64,000 bases of DNA from Monomorium pharaonis (GCF_013373865.1 NC_050472.1:9481276-9545275); one strand, 5' to 3'; shown: positions 31,530-43,598, counted from the stretch's first letter. Numbers and translations: made by a program. Notes: generated from the letters alone by a model not told the origin.

Positions 31530-34500
31530 ATGGCTACCGAAGCAGATCCGGTCGCGCTAAAAAGGCACCGTTCCACGATTAAGGCAGCGTGCACGCGGAT
31601 TAAAACGTACGTCGATAAAATCAAATCCGTCACCCCGTCGGTGTTAGCTCAACTCGAGGAGCGTCGGTCGAAACTCGAACAACATTGGGCAGAATATCAC
31701 GCGGTACAATCACAATTAGAAATTATCGATGAACCCGAGTGTAGCGATCGCGTTATTTTCGAGGAGGCTTTCTTTGATTTGTCTGCGAGAATACGAGAGA
31801 TCCTAAGCCCGCCCCGCGCCGCACCGCGCGACACCGCGACGCCGTCTCCGACGACATCAAGTTCTCCGAGTTTGCGAGATTCAGCAGTGCACGTTCGACT
31901 TCCCAAGCTAAGTCTTCCGACTTTCAGTGGCAAATACGATGACTGGTTCCCGTTTTTCGACGCGTTCAATTCCATTATACATTCTAACGGGTCGTTAAGT
32001 AACGTTCATAAATTGCAATACCTACGATCCTCGCTCACCGGAGAAGCAAGCGATGTGATTAGTTCTTTGGAGATATCGGATCTCAATTACGAAATAGCAT
32101 GGGCCATGCTGAAAGAACGCTACGATAACAAACGAGTCATCGTGCATGCCCACGTTAAAGCAATTATGGAACTTCCTTTCATGACCAAAGAAAATGCCAG
32201 CGAATTGCGACAAATCGCGGACGGCGCATCCAAACACGTACATGCTCTGCGAGCATTGAATCGCCCTACCGCGCATTGGGATGATTTACTCGTATACATT
32301 TTAAGTTCGAAACTAGACGCGCTTACATTGCGAGAATGGCAAACGTCGTTAACGGGATCGGACATCCCGGTCTTTAAACAGCTGGTAGACTTCATCGCGC
32401 ATCGATGTCAAGTAATCGAAGCCACCTGCAAATCTAATCTTACTCCAGCAAAGGGGGTTAACTCTCGTGCTCTTGCCAATGGAAAGCGGCAAGTCGCGGC
32501 CGCCGCAACAGTGAAGTTTAAATGTAGCTTTTGCAAGGGAGATCACTCGATATACCACTGTAAAGATTTCTTGGAACTTAGCGTCCCGCGTAGAAAGGCC
32601 GAAATCCGCAAATTAAAAATGTGTGGAAATTGCCTGCGGTCCACGTCGCACTCAGCCGGCGAATGCACGTCGGGCCCGTGCAGGGTGTGCAAGGCAAAGC
32701 ACAATACCCTGTTGCACGCAGCGTCTTCCGCCGAACCGACAAGCGCTACGCAACAATCGCCTGAAAATTCAAATTCGGCAGCATCCCCTGCCGCACTGGC
32801 AACGCACATATCGCGTCCCTTCGACGGCAAGTACGCCATACTCTCGACGGCTGTCGTGCATGTTTACGACAATAGAAATTCGTTGATACCGTGCCGCGTC
32901 TTATTGGATTGCGGCTCACAAGCAAATTTCGTCTCGAAAAACTTTTTATCTATTCTCGGCATCAAGCCACGCTCGTTGAATATATCCATTTCAGGGATAA
33001 ACGGTGCAATCACCAAGTCCACGCAAACCGTGCGACTCAAAATGCAGTCACGCATCAATACATTTTCGTTCGACACTGACTGTATCGTAACGGATCAGGT
33101 CACGGACAAACTCCCTTCGCATTCTATTAAGCGGAGTGAGTTCAACATTCCACGTGGCCTACCACTCGCGGATCCTCAATTCCACGTATCGGCAGACGTC
33201 GACGCACTCATCGGCGCAGATCTCTTCTGGGACCTCATCTGCATCGGACAAATCAAAGCATCGCAATCCCATCCGACGCTGCAAAAAACCCGCTTAGGGT
33301 GGATACTCGCTGGTCGACATTGCGACCCACCTGGGTCAATCCAAAAAATTCGGTCATGCCACGCGACGGTAAGCAACACGCAGCTGCATGAACAATTGGA
33401 TAAATTTTGGCGACTGGAAGACGTCAACGGCCAATCAAACAGTTATACCTTTCAAGAGGCTAATTGTGAAAAACATTTTCTAGAAAACGTGGCTCAAACT
33501 CCCGAGGGCAGATACATCGTGAAGCTCCCAACCAATGAGCAGGCAATCTTCAGGCTTGGAGATTCCAAGGACATTGCACGCAAACGATTACAGGCTCTCG
33601 AGAAGCGATTCAAACGCGAAGCAGCATTAAAACCGCTTTATAAAGAATTCCTCGACGAATACGCCTCACTTGGCCATATGACATTGATATCCCCGCAAGC
33701 CGATGAAGGGCTATCGGTCTACTTACCTCACCATGGTATATTCAAGGCATCAGAGCAGGCACCGAAGCTACGTGTAGTCTTTGACGCGTCCTGCAAAACC
33801 AGTACTGGAATCTCCTTAAATGATGCGCTTATAGTGGGTCCGGTCGTCCAGCAGGATCTGATGTCGATCCTCATGCGTTTCCGCACCTTTCGCTACGCCT
33901 TCACAGCCGACATCATCAAAATGTACAGGCAAATTCTGGTGGATACATCCCAGACGCCTCTCCAAAGAATCCTGTGGCGCAGTGACCCAGAAGCGGACAT
34001 ACAGACATACGAGTTGCGTACCGTCACCTACGGTACCGCTTCAGCTTCATACTTGGCAACGAGATGCCTCAAGCACTTGGCGGAACAACACGAAGACAAG
34101 TATCCCTTGGGATCAAAGCACGTCAAACAAGATTTCTATGTCGACGACCTGCTGACAGGAGCGGACACACTCGACCAGGCAAAGACGATTCGAGAAGAAA
34201 TAGTTCAACTCTTGAGACTGGGGTCCTTCGAACTCAGCAAATGGTCGTCAAATTCTCCAGAATTAATCGCGGATGGCGCACATCAACGCCAGAAATTAAT
34301 CACAGACGGCGACGGTGCAACCTCTCGCATTCTTGGAATGAAATGGGATCAAGCCAAGGATACCTTCCAGATTTCGTACGATGCTCGCGAGAGATACCAC
34401 GTTGTCTCCAAACGCACAATATTGTCGGGGGTGGCCAGGCTGTTTGACCCTCTCGGACTTCTAGGCCCTATTATCGTAACAGCCAAGCTCATCCTGCAGG

Positions 34501-36692
34501 AGCTATGGCGGGCGGGAAGCCATTGGGACGAATCCGTCCCACAGGACATACATACGCGGTGGTCAAGATTCGAACAGCAACTAACAGAATTGACACGACT
34601 ACAAGTACCACGATGCATAAAATTCGCGACGAACCCTCAGCAGGTGGAAATACACGGCTTCGCAGATGCAAGCCAGCAAGCATATGGAGCCTGCCTGTAC
34701 ATCCGAACGAAACTTGGCAGCAATCAATACCGTACTGAACTATTATGTTCAAGATCACGCGTTGCACCGTTGAAGGCAATATCACTACCGAGGCTAGAGT
34801 TGGCAGCGGCATTACTACTAGCACGATTGCTAGAGAAGACTCGTGCGTCATTGGATCTGGCTCGCATGAAAATTTTTCTCTGGTCGGATTCTACCATAAC
34901 CTTGAACTGGATAACCTCGACATCCCGGAGGTGGGAGGTATTCGTGGCCAATCGAACAGGCGAAATACAGCGCCTAACGGACTTAAACTGTTGGCGGCAC
35001 ATCGCTTCTTCAGATAATCCCGCCGACATATTATCCCGCGGACTCGACCCAGCCGAGCTCGTGGACGCAAACTTATGGTGGCACGGCCCCACATTCTTAC
35101 AATTTAACGAGGATTATTGGCCAAGTGGGGAATTCACGCGCCTCGGAGCAGAGGCATCGAACAGGCAAGAAACAGCGGCAGTCGTCATCGTATCACCTTC
35201 CATTGTCAACAACTTGCTGAAAAGATATTCCAACATCAACAAGATATGCCGCATCCTAGCATACTGCCTCCGATTAAGCAAGATGCATCGGCCAACCCCA
35301 CTGACGGAATTCATCCCGCACACCGAAACCTCTTACGCACTCGAGGTCGCATGCAGAGCAGTACAGAGAGACGCATTTCCCAACGAGTACAACCAATTAA
35401 GCAAGAACAAACCCCTCAGCACGTCCAGCAAATTACTCTCTCTTTCTCCTTTCATGGACGAAAACAGATTATTACGAGTGGGGGGTAGGTTAAAAAACTC
35501 TGACTTATTATTCGAAACGCGTCATCCCATATTATTGCCTCGCGATCATGAATTAACAAAGCGTATAATAAAGCAAGAGCACGAGCGGAACTTACACGCC
35601 GGAACGCATGCTACTATGGCAGCGGTCAGACAGCAATTTTGGCCCTTATCGCTGCGATCTACCACGCGAAAAATTATCCAAAACTGCATAGCGTGCTTCA
35701 GGGCTAAGCCGAGCATGTCAGAGGCCGTAATGGCTTCTTTGCCTAATAGCCGCGTCGCAATCTCCAGGCCATTCTCGCACTGTGGCGTGGACTACGCCGG
35801 TCCAATAATTTTAAGAGAGGGCAAACGACGAAACGCCCGCAACCACAAAGCGTATATCGCCATTTTCGTATGCTTCGCGACGAAAGGCGTCCACATCGAG
35901 TTAGTAAGCGATTTAACCTCCGAAAGTTTTATTGCAGCGTTACGGCGTTTTATTTCACGAAGAGGCAGGCCTTCCTGCATATACTCCGACAATGGTACTG
36001 TCTTTGTCGGGGCGAATAAACAGATTAAAGAATTGTACGAATTTGTAAACGATCCACGAACGCTGAGTGACGTGCAGCATTTCCTTGGCGAGCGGCAAAC
36101 GACATGGGCCTTCATCCCGCCTAATGCACCTCACTTTGGTGGTTTGTGGGAGGCCGCTGTAAAGTCGGCCAAGCACCACATGCATCGAATCATAGGAGCA
36201 GCCCATTTGACTTTCGAGGAAATGGCGACAGTGCTGTGCGAAATAGAAGGAATTTTAAATTCACGACCGCTCACGCAACTAAGCTCGGACCCGAACGACC
36301 CAGCGTACTTGAGTCCTGGACATTTTCTAATCGGCGCGCCCATCAACAGTTTACCTGCTCATGACCTGAAAGACATAAACGAGAATCGACTGACGCGCTG
36401 GCAAAGAGTGGAGCAAATACGCCAGCACTTTTGGCAAAGATGGAGCACCGAATATCTCCATTCCTTGCAGGAACGAACGAAATGGAAGGTTAACAAGGGC
36501 ACGCAATTGAAACCGGACCAGCTGGTGCTCATAAAGCAGCAAGGCTTGGCCCCTTTACAGTGGCTTCGAGGCCGTGTACAAGAACTGCACGTTGGCTCTG
36601 ATGGCGTCACTCGAGCCGCCACGGTCCGGACCGCCAAGGGCACGCTAACGAGACCCTTGTCCAAACTCGCGATACTCCCGTTAGACGATTAA
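31530..36692 (+). CDS. gag-pol: BEL/Pao gag-pol polyprotein (protease, RT, RNase H, integrase)
   Basis: A single uninterrupted frame of 1,720 codons encodes all proteins for retrotransposition. Order: a gag domain with KLSLPTFSGKYDDWFPFFDA (residues about 120-215, DUF1759-like); zinc fingers CSFCKGDHSIYHC (332-344) and CGNC...CRVC (364-387); aspartic protease LLDCGSQANFV (D460); reverse transcriptase with FDASCKT (about 751), FTADIIKMYRQI and the YVDD box (870-873); RNase H with GFADAS (D1046), E1090 and WSDST (D1120); integrase with an H-H-C-C zinc site (about 1351-1389) and D1421, D1487, E1541; and a C-terminal DUF5641-like segment (about 1610-1720). All catalytic residues I checked are present. 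The start ATG is the first in frame after the tandem leader. BEL elements keep gag and pol in one frame, as here. It likely acts in cytoplasmic particles and then the nucleus. Confidence 0.95.
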   Translation: MATEADPVALKRHRSTIKAACTRIKTYVDKIKSVTPSVLAQLEERRSKLEQHWAEYHAVQSQLEIIDEPECSDRVIFEEAFFDLSARIREILSPPRAAPRDTATPSPTTSSSPSLRDSAVHVRLPKLSLPTFSGKYDDWFPFFDAFNSIIHSNGSLSNVHKLQYLRSSLTGEASDVISSLEISDLNYEIAWAMLKERYDNKRVIVHAHVKAIMELPFMTKENASELRQIADGASKHVHALRALNRPTAHWDDLLVYILSSKLDALTLREWQTSLTGSDIPVFKQLVDFIAHRCQVIEATCKSNLTPAKGVNSRALANGKRQVAAAATVKFKCSFCKGDHSIYHCKDFLELSVPRRKAEIRKLKMCGNCLRSTSHSAGECTSGPCRVCKAKHNTLLHAASSAEPTSATQQSPENSNSAASPAALATHISRPFDGKYAILSTAVVHVYDNRNSLIPCRVLLDCGSQANFVSKNFLSILGIKPRSLNISISGINGAITKSTQTVRLKMQSRINTFSFDTDCIVTDQVTDKLPSHSIKRSEFNIPRGLPLADPQFHVSADVDALIGADLFWDLICIGQIKASQSHPTLQKTRLGWILAGRHCDPPGSIQKIRSCHATVSNTQLHEQLDKFWRLEDVNGQSNSYTFQEANCEKHFLENVAQTPEGRYIVKLPTNEQAIFRLGDSKDIARKRLQALEKRFKREAALKPLYKEFLDEYASLGHMTLISPQADEGLSVYLPHHGIFKASEQAPKLRVVFDASCKTSTGISLNDALIVGPVVQQDLMSILMRFRTFRYAFTADIIKMYRQILVDTSQTPLQRILWRSDPEADIQTYELRTVTYGTASASYLATRCLKHLAEQHEDKYPLGSKHVKQDFYVDDLLTGADTLDQAKTIREEIVQLLRLGSFELSKWSSNSPELIADGAHQRQKLITDGDGATSRILGMKWDQAKDTFQISYDARERYHVVSKRTILSGVARLFDPLGLLGPIIVTAKLILQELWRAGSHWDESVPQDIHTRWSRFEQQLTELTRLQVPRCIKFATNPQQVEIHGFADASQQAYGACLYIRTKLGSNQYRTELLCSRSRVAPLKAISLPRLELAAALLLARLLEKTRASLDLARMKIFLWSDSTITLNWITSTSRRWEVFVANRTGEIQRLTDLNCWRHIASSDNPADILSRGLDPAELVDANLWWHGPTFLQFNEDYWPSGEFTRLGAEASNRQETAAVVIVSPSIVNNLLKRYSNINKICRILAYCLRLSKMHRPTPLTEFIPHTETSYALEVACRAVQRDAFPNEYNQLSKNKPLSTSSKLLSLSPFMDENRLLRVGGRLKNSDLLFETRHPILLPRDHELTKRIIKQEHERNLHAGTHATMAAVRQQFWPLSLRSTTRKIIQNCIACFRAKPSMSEAVMASLPNSRVAISRPFSHCGVDYAGPIILREGKRRNARNHKAYIAIFVCFATKGVHIELVSDLTSESFIAALRRFISRRGRPSCIYSDNGTVFVGANKQIKELYEFVNDPRTLSDVQHFLGERQTTWAFIPPNAPHFGGLWEAAVKSAKHHMHRIIGAAHLTFEEMATVLCEIEGILNSRPLTQLSSDPNDPAYLSPGHFLIGAPINSLPAHDLKDINENRLTRWQRVEQIRQHFWQRWSTEYLHSLQERTKWKVNKGTQLKPDQLVLIKQQGLAPLQWLRGRVQELHVGSDGVTRAATVRTAKGTLTRPLSKLAILPLDD

Positions 36693-36967
36693 GCATATAG
36701 ACTAAGCATATTTGCTCATTTAAAATAGGTTATAAGAATTATATTGTTATTGCGTACAGTAGTTACACTCAAAGCGTTAAATTTATTTTGAAGGAACGAT
36801 GTTACACTTCATTGGTTAGAACCTGCGAGCATCTCTATAGTTTAAGTTATTTTCCTTGGCGTTCCTATTCGACCTTCCGCGCGACGATTACTTGTGTTCC
36901 CACCAATCATAATGTAAACCAGACAAGGTCTGCAACTATTCTTGGTTATTTTGAAAGCACATCCTTT

Positions 36968-36982
36968 CAAGGGGGGCGGCGT
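36968..36982 (+). promoter_or_regulatory. Polypurine tract
   Basis: CAAGGGGGGCGGCGT lies directly before the 3' LTR and would prime plus-strand synthesis. It contains two cytosines, so it is not purely purine. Confidence 0.7.
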
Positions 36983-37377
36983 TGTATAATACTTCCGCAT
37001 TATCTCCCGATTCGTATTGCCGCGCGAACGCAAGGCCCGGTTTTCAACGGAGGTCCCTAGTAAGAGCGCCCTCCGGTGCCCCCTCTCCATGACGCGTTGC
37101 ATGGAGGCGCGAGCAGCGGCGCGCAGCGCGGCGCGTCCGTCTCCCCACTTCACTTCGTCCGTGGGTCTGCTAGCAGACACATCATCCGTCTAACGAGCGC
37201 GACCTCTTTATTCGCGAAGCAAAATTATATTCGAGTGATTATTGTGCAACGACGCATAGTTGAAAATAAAGCATAGTGCAGCAAAGAGAAAACAAGACGT
37301 TCCCTTTTTTTCTCTACCACGCCCGATCTCGAGAAGAAACATCAGATCATTCGCGTGGAGGCCACATGGCCGCAACA
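36983..37377 (+). repeat. 3' LTR of BEL/Pao element
   Basis: No difference from the 5' LTR was seen on reading the two side by side. It is followed by the target duplication AGTAT. Confidence 0.95.
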
Positions 37378-37382
37378 AGTAT

Positions 37383-37783
37383 TATTAATATGCCACATTG
37401 TTTTGATAAGTGTACTTTAAATTTTTTATGTTCTGTTTTATTCTACATTTCTTAAAGATTTAATTTACGCTTTTGTCACTCTTTTATTACACTAGAACAC
37501 AACATTGTGCACGCTTCGCGCGCGCCACTTAGCATTTTTATATTGAACATTGCACTTATTCTTCTTCTGTAATATTACTCTCACACACTTTATCATATTT
37601 AATGCCCTTCTCTATTTCACGCTCCCTCACTCTCCCTTTCCCTCTCTCTAAATTATTAATTATATTATTAATTATATTAATTATATTATTTTCATATTGT
37701 TCAATATTACTCTTACACACTTTACTTTCTTATTTAATCCTCTTCTTTATCTCTCACGCTCTCTCATTCTCCCCCTTCCTCCC

Positions 37784-37836
<53 letters not shown>

Positions 37837-38551
37837 AAACACAAATTATTAATTATATTATATTGTTATGTTTCTTAATACTTTTACATACTTTACTTCC
37901 ATACTTAATCCCCTTGAAATAAATAAAAAATTATAATATATTATATGTAATGTTACCTGTTAATTTTCAATAAAATTTCAAAACTTTCACCTTCTGGCTT
38001 TCTTGTTTAATCTCTCTCAATCATAATTTCCTTTCATCTAATCTTTTTCCTTTTCTAATCTCTTTCGATAAAACCCACTATCTCTCTCTGACCATTTCAA
38101 CAACTTCTGACAATAAGCATCCAACAACTTTAAAATTAAATTTTTTTAATCATATGCCTTAATAATACAACATTAAAATTAAATTTTTAAATAAATTAAA
38201 ATTTATAATATTATATGTAATGTTACCTGATAATTTTCAATCAAATTTTAACATTTTCACTTTCTGGATTTCTTTTTTAAACTGTCTCGATTTCAATTCT
38301 TTCTCTCTAATCTCATTTCTTTTCTTCTATTAAAATACACAAAATGTCAAAATAATTAAAACGCAAATGATATTTAATGAGAATAATAATTAATAAAAAT
38401 TGATAATTATTGAGAATGATAATTAATAAGAAATGAGAAATAAGAGTTTAAGATTCCTTTTTTTCAAAATATTTCAAACGCAAATGTCACCTTCCCGAAA
38501 TCTCGCACACTCTCTTTCTTTTTCTCTCTTAATAAGATCTTCAAATTTACC

Positions 38552-38596
<45 letters not shown>

Positions 38597-38679
38597 TCTT
38601 CTTCTTCTTCTTCTTCTACCTATCACTTAATTCTTGCAATTTTTTTAAACTTTTTATTTTTTATAAATATCTATATATA
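37383..38679. other. AT-rich sequence with CT microsatellites
   Basis: It holds (CT)n at 37787-37836 and (CT)n(CTT)n at 38554-38617. A diverged direct duplication is present: TATGTAATGTTACCTG at about 37943 and 38213, each followed by TAATTTTCAAT and a TTTCTGG block. No gene. Confidence 0.6.
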
Positions 38680-39022
38680 CACTGGCGCAAAGAAAACGAG
38701 ACAAAAATTTTGACCGATTTTTAGGCAATCTTCAAAGTGATGCAACTTTGCGAAAAATCATCTAAATTACATGTACCTTTTTTAAATTAAAGGGCAAAGA
38801 CTCTACTTTGAGATTCCTTAGGCGAAAGTTTGATTTGTTAAGTGCGAATCTTTTGTATCGCATGAAAACCAAACTTGTATTTTTTAATTGAAAAAAGTAA
38901 AAGTTTTTTATTATTTTTCACAAGTTTCTTGTTAAAATCTGGCTAATTTTAATCCAGATTCTTAAAGTTCATTCTTTTCTAAGCAATTAAAAAAAAAATA
39001 CATATCAATACGATAAAGTATG
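38680..39022 (+). mobile_element. Half copy of the CACTGGCGCAAA foldback
   Basis: It starts with TA then CACTGGCGCAAAGAAAACGA and follows the left arm of the element at 44091-45382 for about 340 bp, including AAAGTGATGCAACTTTGCGA. It then stops at a GA microsatellite. The other arm is missing. Confidence 0.75.
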
Positions 39023-39024
39023 AC

Positions 39025-39107
<83 letters not shown>
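39023..39107. repeat. (GA)n microsatellite
   Basis: About 40 GA units with one interruption, abutting the truncated foldback copy. Confidence 0.95.
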
Positions 39108-39110
<3 letters not shown>

Positions 39111-39170
39111 ATTCTTTATAACATTAAGTAAATATTTTATTTTTATAAACAATAATATTTATATATATTT

Positions 39171-40950
39171 TGTGACGTGGCGCGTCCGGTCGCGCTCGTC
39201 ACAAGGGCGTAAGTCCGACTGAGGGGGCCGGTCTGGGGCTGCTCCTCACCGAATCGAGGGGGAAACGGCTTTATTATCTTATTTTTTTGTGTTCTAGTTT
39301 CCGCGCTACCGCTTTTTCCATTCCAGTATTAGTTATTAAAAATTAAGGCGCCGAGTGTGGGCTCAATCTAAACTTGTATCAAAGACGGAGGAGGAGCAGC
39401 CGTTGTGGGAGTCTTGTCATGAGCCAACGACAGTGGACGAGGTGCCTCGCAAAGAGTTTCCCCGCCGAGCCGTGCGTCGGGCCCCGCTGCGCGTGGCCGC
39501 CTCTAAGTTACGAAGATACCGACCCCGCAAGAATACCGCATGGCGATAAGACGAATCTCTGAAGGAATCACACCGAGGGCACGCCACCGGGCTGCAGACC
39601 GGGGGAGCGACCGTAACCATGTCAACCGCCCGCCACCCAGATCGATTTGGTCGCGGCCTGGCCAGCCGAAAACGGCAGGACCAGAACGATCCCGTCGATG
39701 GAAGTCGTCACGCGCGAATCACAAGACCTTTCGAGGGATGATGCGGAGTAGTAGTAGATCGAGGCGTGCGGGTCGACCGAAAATCGAAGCACGCGCATGC
39801 GCGGCGGCTCGACCCGGCCGACGCGGGGCCGGGGCTCCTCACTGTTCGGTGAGCTACATTCTGAGGCGTATCGACGAGGATCAGTCCTAGAGTTACCGTA
39901 TCTGGAGGACAAACTGGTTACCGTTTTGTGCTTTGGCGACCCAGCATCGTTAATACTGTAAGGCCTTCACTCGGCAGCCACCCAGAATTTTGTAAGATTC
40001 GGATAAGGCGGTCGACTCTCGTGCGGGTCCGGATAAAGGATACCGTTTTTTGTGTTGTGATACCGGTCATCTGACATGCGTTACCGTCATTACTGTGTTT
40101 GGTGTTGAGTAACTCGAAATAGAAAGTAGAGTCTCGCGGCCGCACGAGGGCTTGGACCGATCGGCCCCGAATGTTTGATTCATTAAGTACGTCCCTCTCG
40201 GACAAAGCCGGCACCGACAGTCATAATTAATACAGTAGAGTCAATTGTTACCGCGAACTGTTTCCGAATATATTATTTTTGTTGTTCGAGCGGAGAGCCT
40301 CGTCGGCCTCCCGCCTCGTATTATAAATTTTCTAGTTTCCGCATTTTTATTGTCTCAAATTCGTGTTTCCGTCTTTATCAAATATATATCAGTGGATTTA
40401 CTATGTGCAGATACTTTGAGTAAAGCTCATTATTGTCGTTGTTATCGCATTATCTCATTACTTAAAAAATATAAGTTGACTCTTTATTTGTTTAACCATT
40501 TAGTACCAAATCTTTTCTACGACCTGTCTCGATCCGACATCTTCACACATTCCGTCTCAATAAGAACCACGCCCCTCTACTGCTTTGAGTCAAAGAGCTA
40601 CTAGCTGTAGTAACGCTTTTTACTTGGTTACCGCATTATCGCTAGTTATCGTGTGGTGCGAGAATTCGCGCCTGGCGCCCAGAAAAATACCGTATTGCGA
40701 AGTTACCGTTTATGCCAGTTACCGCTATCGTATCGAGAGCAATCTCGAGCGATATATTGGGGGATACCGTTTAGGCCAGTTACTGCTATCGTATCGAGAG
40801 CAATCCCGAGCGATATATTGGGGGATACCGTTGAGCTAGGCTACCGATTTCAGTGCAGAAAGCGTTACTAGTGGCTATTTCTAAGGGCTACCGTTTAATT
40901 GGGCGTAGCCCCTTCGGATCTGACGGTTCCCGAGGGAAAGCAACGTCGCA
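39171..40950 (+). mobile_element. Solo LTR, long TGTGACG family (copy 2)
   Basis: Starts TGTGACGTGGCGCGTCCGGT and ends GAAAGCAACGTCGCA, 1,780 bp. Flanks ATTT and ATAT match at three of four bases. It holds two to three units of a 60-bp repeat at about 40705-40840 (ACCGCTATCGTATCGAGAGC, CGATATATTGGGGGATACCG) that copy 1 lacks. Open frames at 39355-39912 are not shared as proteins among copies. Confidence 0.7.
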
Positions 40951-41026
40951 ATATATAATTTTTGAAAATAATTTTTAAATTTTTTTTTTGAAATGTTTTT
41001 TGCTTGTTTTTTTTTCTTTTACAACA

Positions 41027-41713
41027 TAAAGCTTGTTTTGTCAAAATTTCAAATTTTTAATATGACTTAGTTGTGTTTTTGCTTTTATCATATCTAAATG
41101 TTTTTTTAAAGGTTAAAGAAAATAAGCATTATATTTAAAAAAGAAAGAAAGAAATAAAGGGAGCAGTAAGTAAGAGAAGAAAGAAAGAAATATTAAAAAG
41201 GTATATAATGAAAATAGAAATAAAGAAGGTACATAATATTAATGAGTCAGGTGTTAAAAATCAATGTATCGTTTGGTTGTAATTAACATCGACTCCAAAC
41301 GGGTATATATATTGATTTTTTTATAGCTGTCTCAAAATCAATTAATACAGCTGATACGAACGTAAAACCGTATATACACTGCAAAAAAATGTAATGTATC
41401 CAATAAGATACGTAGTTGAGGACTGCCTACTCAAGGCAATACTGTATGTTATTGCATTATCAACATTGTACTTGCGTTAACAGGAAACATTGTATTGAGT
41501 ATTTTATGTAGTGGGCAGCCCACAATTACATATGTTATTGATTACATTATTTTTTTCTGTGTGTGTATTTTTTGTGTGCATGCGCGCGCACGTGTATGGA
41601 AAATTATGTAAATTTATAAATAATTATTATACATATTATATAGAAACATGTTTTATTAAAAATTATTTACTTAATTTTGTTAACTTTTTCAAAATACATA
41701 CATACATACATAT
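41027..41713 (+). repeat. AT-rich dispersed unit, copy A first part
   Basis: From GCTTGTTTTGTCAAAATTTC to the (CATA)n tract. It is paired in direct orientation with 45383-46030 and contains AATCAATTAATACAGCTGAT and GTATCCAATAAGATACG. It continues at 43593 after the inserted LTR. Confidence 0.7.
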
Positions 41714-43592
41714 TGTGACGTTGCTTTCCCCCGGGAACCGCCAAGTCCGAGGGGGCTACGCAATTAAACGGTAATCTTTATAGACGGTAATGAGTAACGC
41801 TTTCTTAGTTGGATGCGATAGTTTACGAGAACGGTATCTTCAAAATTCCTCGAGAATACTCTCGATACGGTATCGGTAACTTACATACGGTATCCCCCAA
41901 TATCGATCGAGATTGCTCTCAAAGCGATAACGGTAACTTGCATACGGTATCCCCCCAATATATCGACCGAGATTGCTCTCGATACGATAGCGGTAACTTG
42001 TATACGGTATCCCCCAAATATATCGGGCGAGATTGCTCTCAACACGATAGCGGTAACGTGCAGAAACGGTAACTTCCCAATGCTCTAAATTTTAGAGCGC
42101 CAGGCGCGACTTCTCGCGCCACACAATAATTCGCGATAATGCGGTAACCAACTAAAAAGCGTTACAAGTGCCGGTAGCTCTTTTACTCTAGACGGTAGAG
42201 TGGCGTGATTCTTATTGAGACGGAAAGTGTGGAGATGTCGGATCGAGGCAGGTCGTAGAAAGATTCGGTACTCAACTTGTTAAACAATTAAAGAGTTATA
42301 TTGTATTTCTGTAGTGGTAGTGAAAACGGTAACAATGCAAAAATGAGCTTTACTCAAAGTGTCTACACACAATTAATTTACGGATATAACTTTGATAGAG
42401 ACGGAAACGAATTATAGACACAAAAATGCGGAAACTATAGAATTGATAATACGAGGTGGGAGGCCGACGAGGCTCTCCGCTCGAACAGAGACAAAATTAC
42501 TAATAGCGGAAACAATTCGCGGTAACAATGATTCTAATATAACTATGACTGTCGGCACCGGCGTAGTCCGAGAGAGACGCACTCACGTTATCAACTATTC
42601 GGGGCCGGTCGGTCCAAGCCCTCGTGCGGCCACAAAACCCTACTCTTTGCTTCAAGTTATTTTACACTAAAAACGATAGCACCAACGGTATCGGATTTCG
42701 GATGACCGATATCACAATTAAGAACGGTATCCGGTATCCGGTTCTGCACGAGGGTTGACCGCCTTATCCGAACCTTACGTATCGATGGCTGCCGAGTGAT
42801 GGCCTTACAAAGTGAACGGTGTCCTGGTCTCCGAAGTCCGTAGCGGTAACTATGGCGGTATCTTGAGGCTCGTCCCAGTCAAAACGCTCGTTGATACGGC
42901 TCGCCGAACAGTGAGGAGCCCCGGTTCCGCGCCAGCCGGCTCGAGCCGCCGCACATGCGCGTGCTTCGATTTTCGGTCGATCCGCACGCCTCGATCCCAT
43001 GCTGCGCCACATCGCCTCTCCAAATGCCTCGTAGTCCGCGCGTGACGACTTCTGCCAATGAGAGCGCTCTGGCTCTGCCGTTTTCGGTTGGTCCGGCTGG
43101 CCATGCCGTGACCGAACCGATCTGGGTGGCGGGCGGTTGACAGTTTGACGGTCGCTCCCCCGGTCTGCAGCCCGGTGGCGTGCCCTCGGCGTGATTCCTC
43201 CCAAGAATCTTTTATGTTGCCATGCGGTATCCTTGCTGCCACGGTTTACTTGCGGCAACGGTATCCTTGCGGCTCAGGGCAGTAACAAGCAGCGGGGCTC
43301 GATGCACGGCTCGGCAGGGAAACTCTTGGCGGGGCACCTCGCTTACTGTCGCTTGCTCGCGATACTATTTCCCTGACGGCTGCTCCTCCTCCGTTCTTCG
43401 TACAATAAAAAAAATGAGCCCTCACTCGGCGCCTTAAATCCTAAATATCCTAATACGGTACCACGAAAACTAGAAGAAAATAATTAAAACAGAGTCGCGT
43501 CCCCCTCGGCTCGGCGAGGAGGAGCCCCAGACCGACCCCCTCGGTCGGACTTACGCCCTTGTGACGAGCGCGACCTGATGCGCCACGTCACA
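41714..43592 (-). mobile_element. Solo LTR, long TGTGACG family (copy 3)
   Basis: Minus-strand copy of 1,879 bp: plus-strand start TGTGACGTTGCTTTCC, end GCGCCACGTCACA, flanks ATAT and ATAC. It has three to four 57-60-bp units at about 41870-42062 (AGATTGCTCTC...GCGGTAACTTG...ACGGTATCCCCC). It is inserted in a (CATA)n tract; an uninterrupted version of that tract is at 46010-46045. Confidence 0.75.
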
Positions 43593-43598
43593 ATACAT

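Larger units (their letters stand above)
30169..37377 (+). mobile_element. Intact BEL/Pao LTR retrotransposon
   Basis: A 7,209-bp element is flanked by the 5-bp duplication AGTAT (30164-30168 and 37378-37382). Its two 395-bp LTRs look identical base for base, which implies very recent insertion. Order: LTR, tRNA-Tyr-type primer site, 1-kb leader with tandem repeats, a single 1,720-codon gag-pol frame, polypurine tract, LTR. There is no env frame. Confidence 0.95.

Noticed and set aside
31697..36664. Many minus-strand and alternate-frame open frames inside gag-pol
   Set aside because: Shadows of the real 1,720-codon frame.
37602..38630. Leucine/serine-rich frames at the CT microsatellites
   Set aside because: Translations of (CT)n and (CTT)n tracts.
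39355..39912. Genes inside the long solo LTR (also 15163-15754 and 42764-43258)
   Set aside because: The frames are not conserved among the three LTR copies and the translations are low-complexity.
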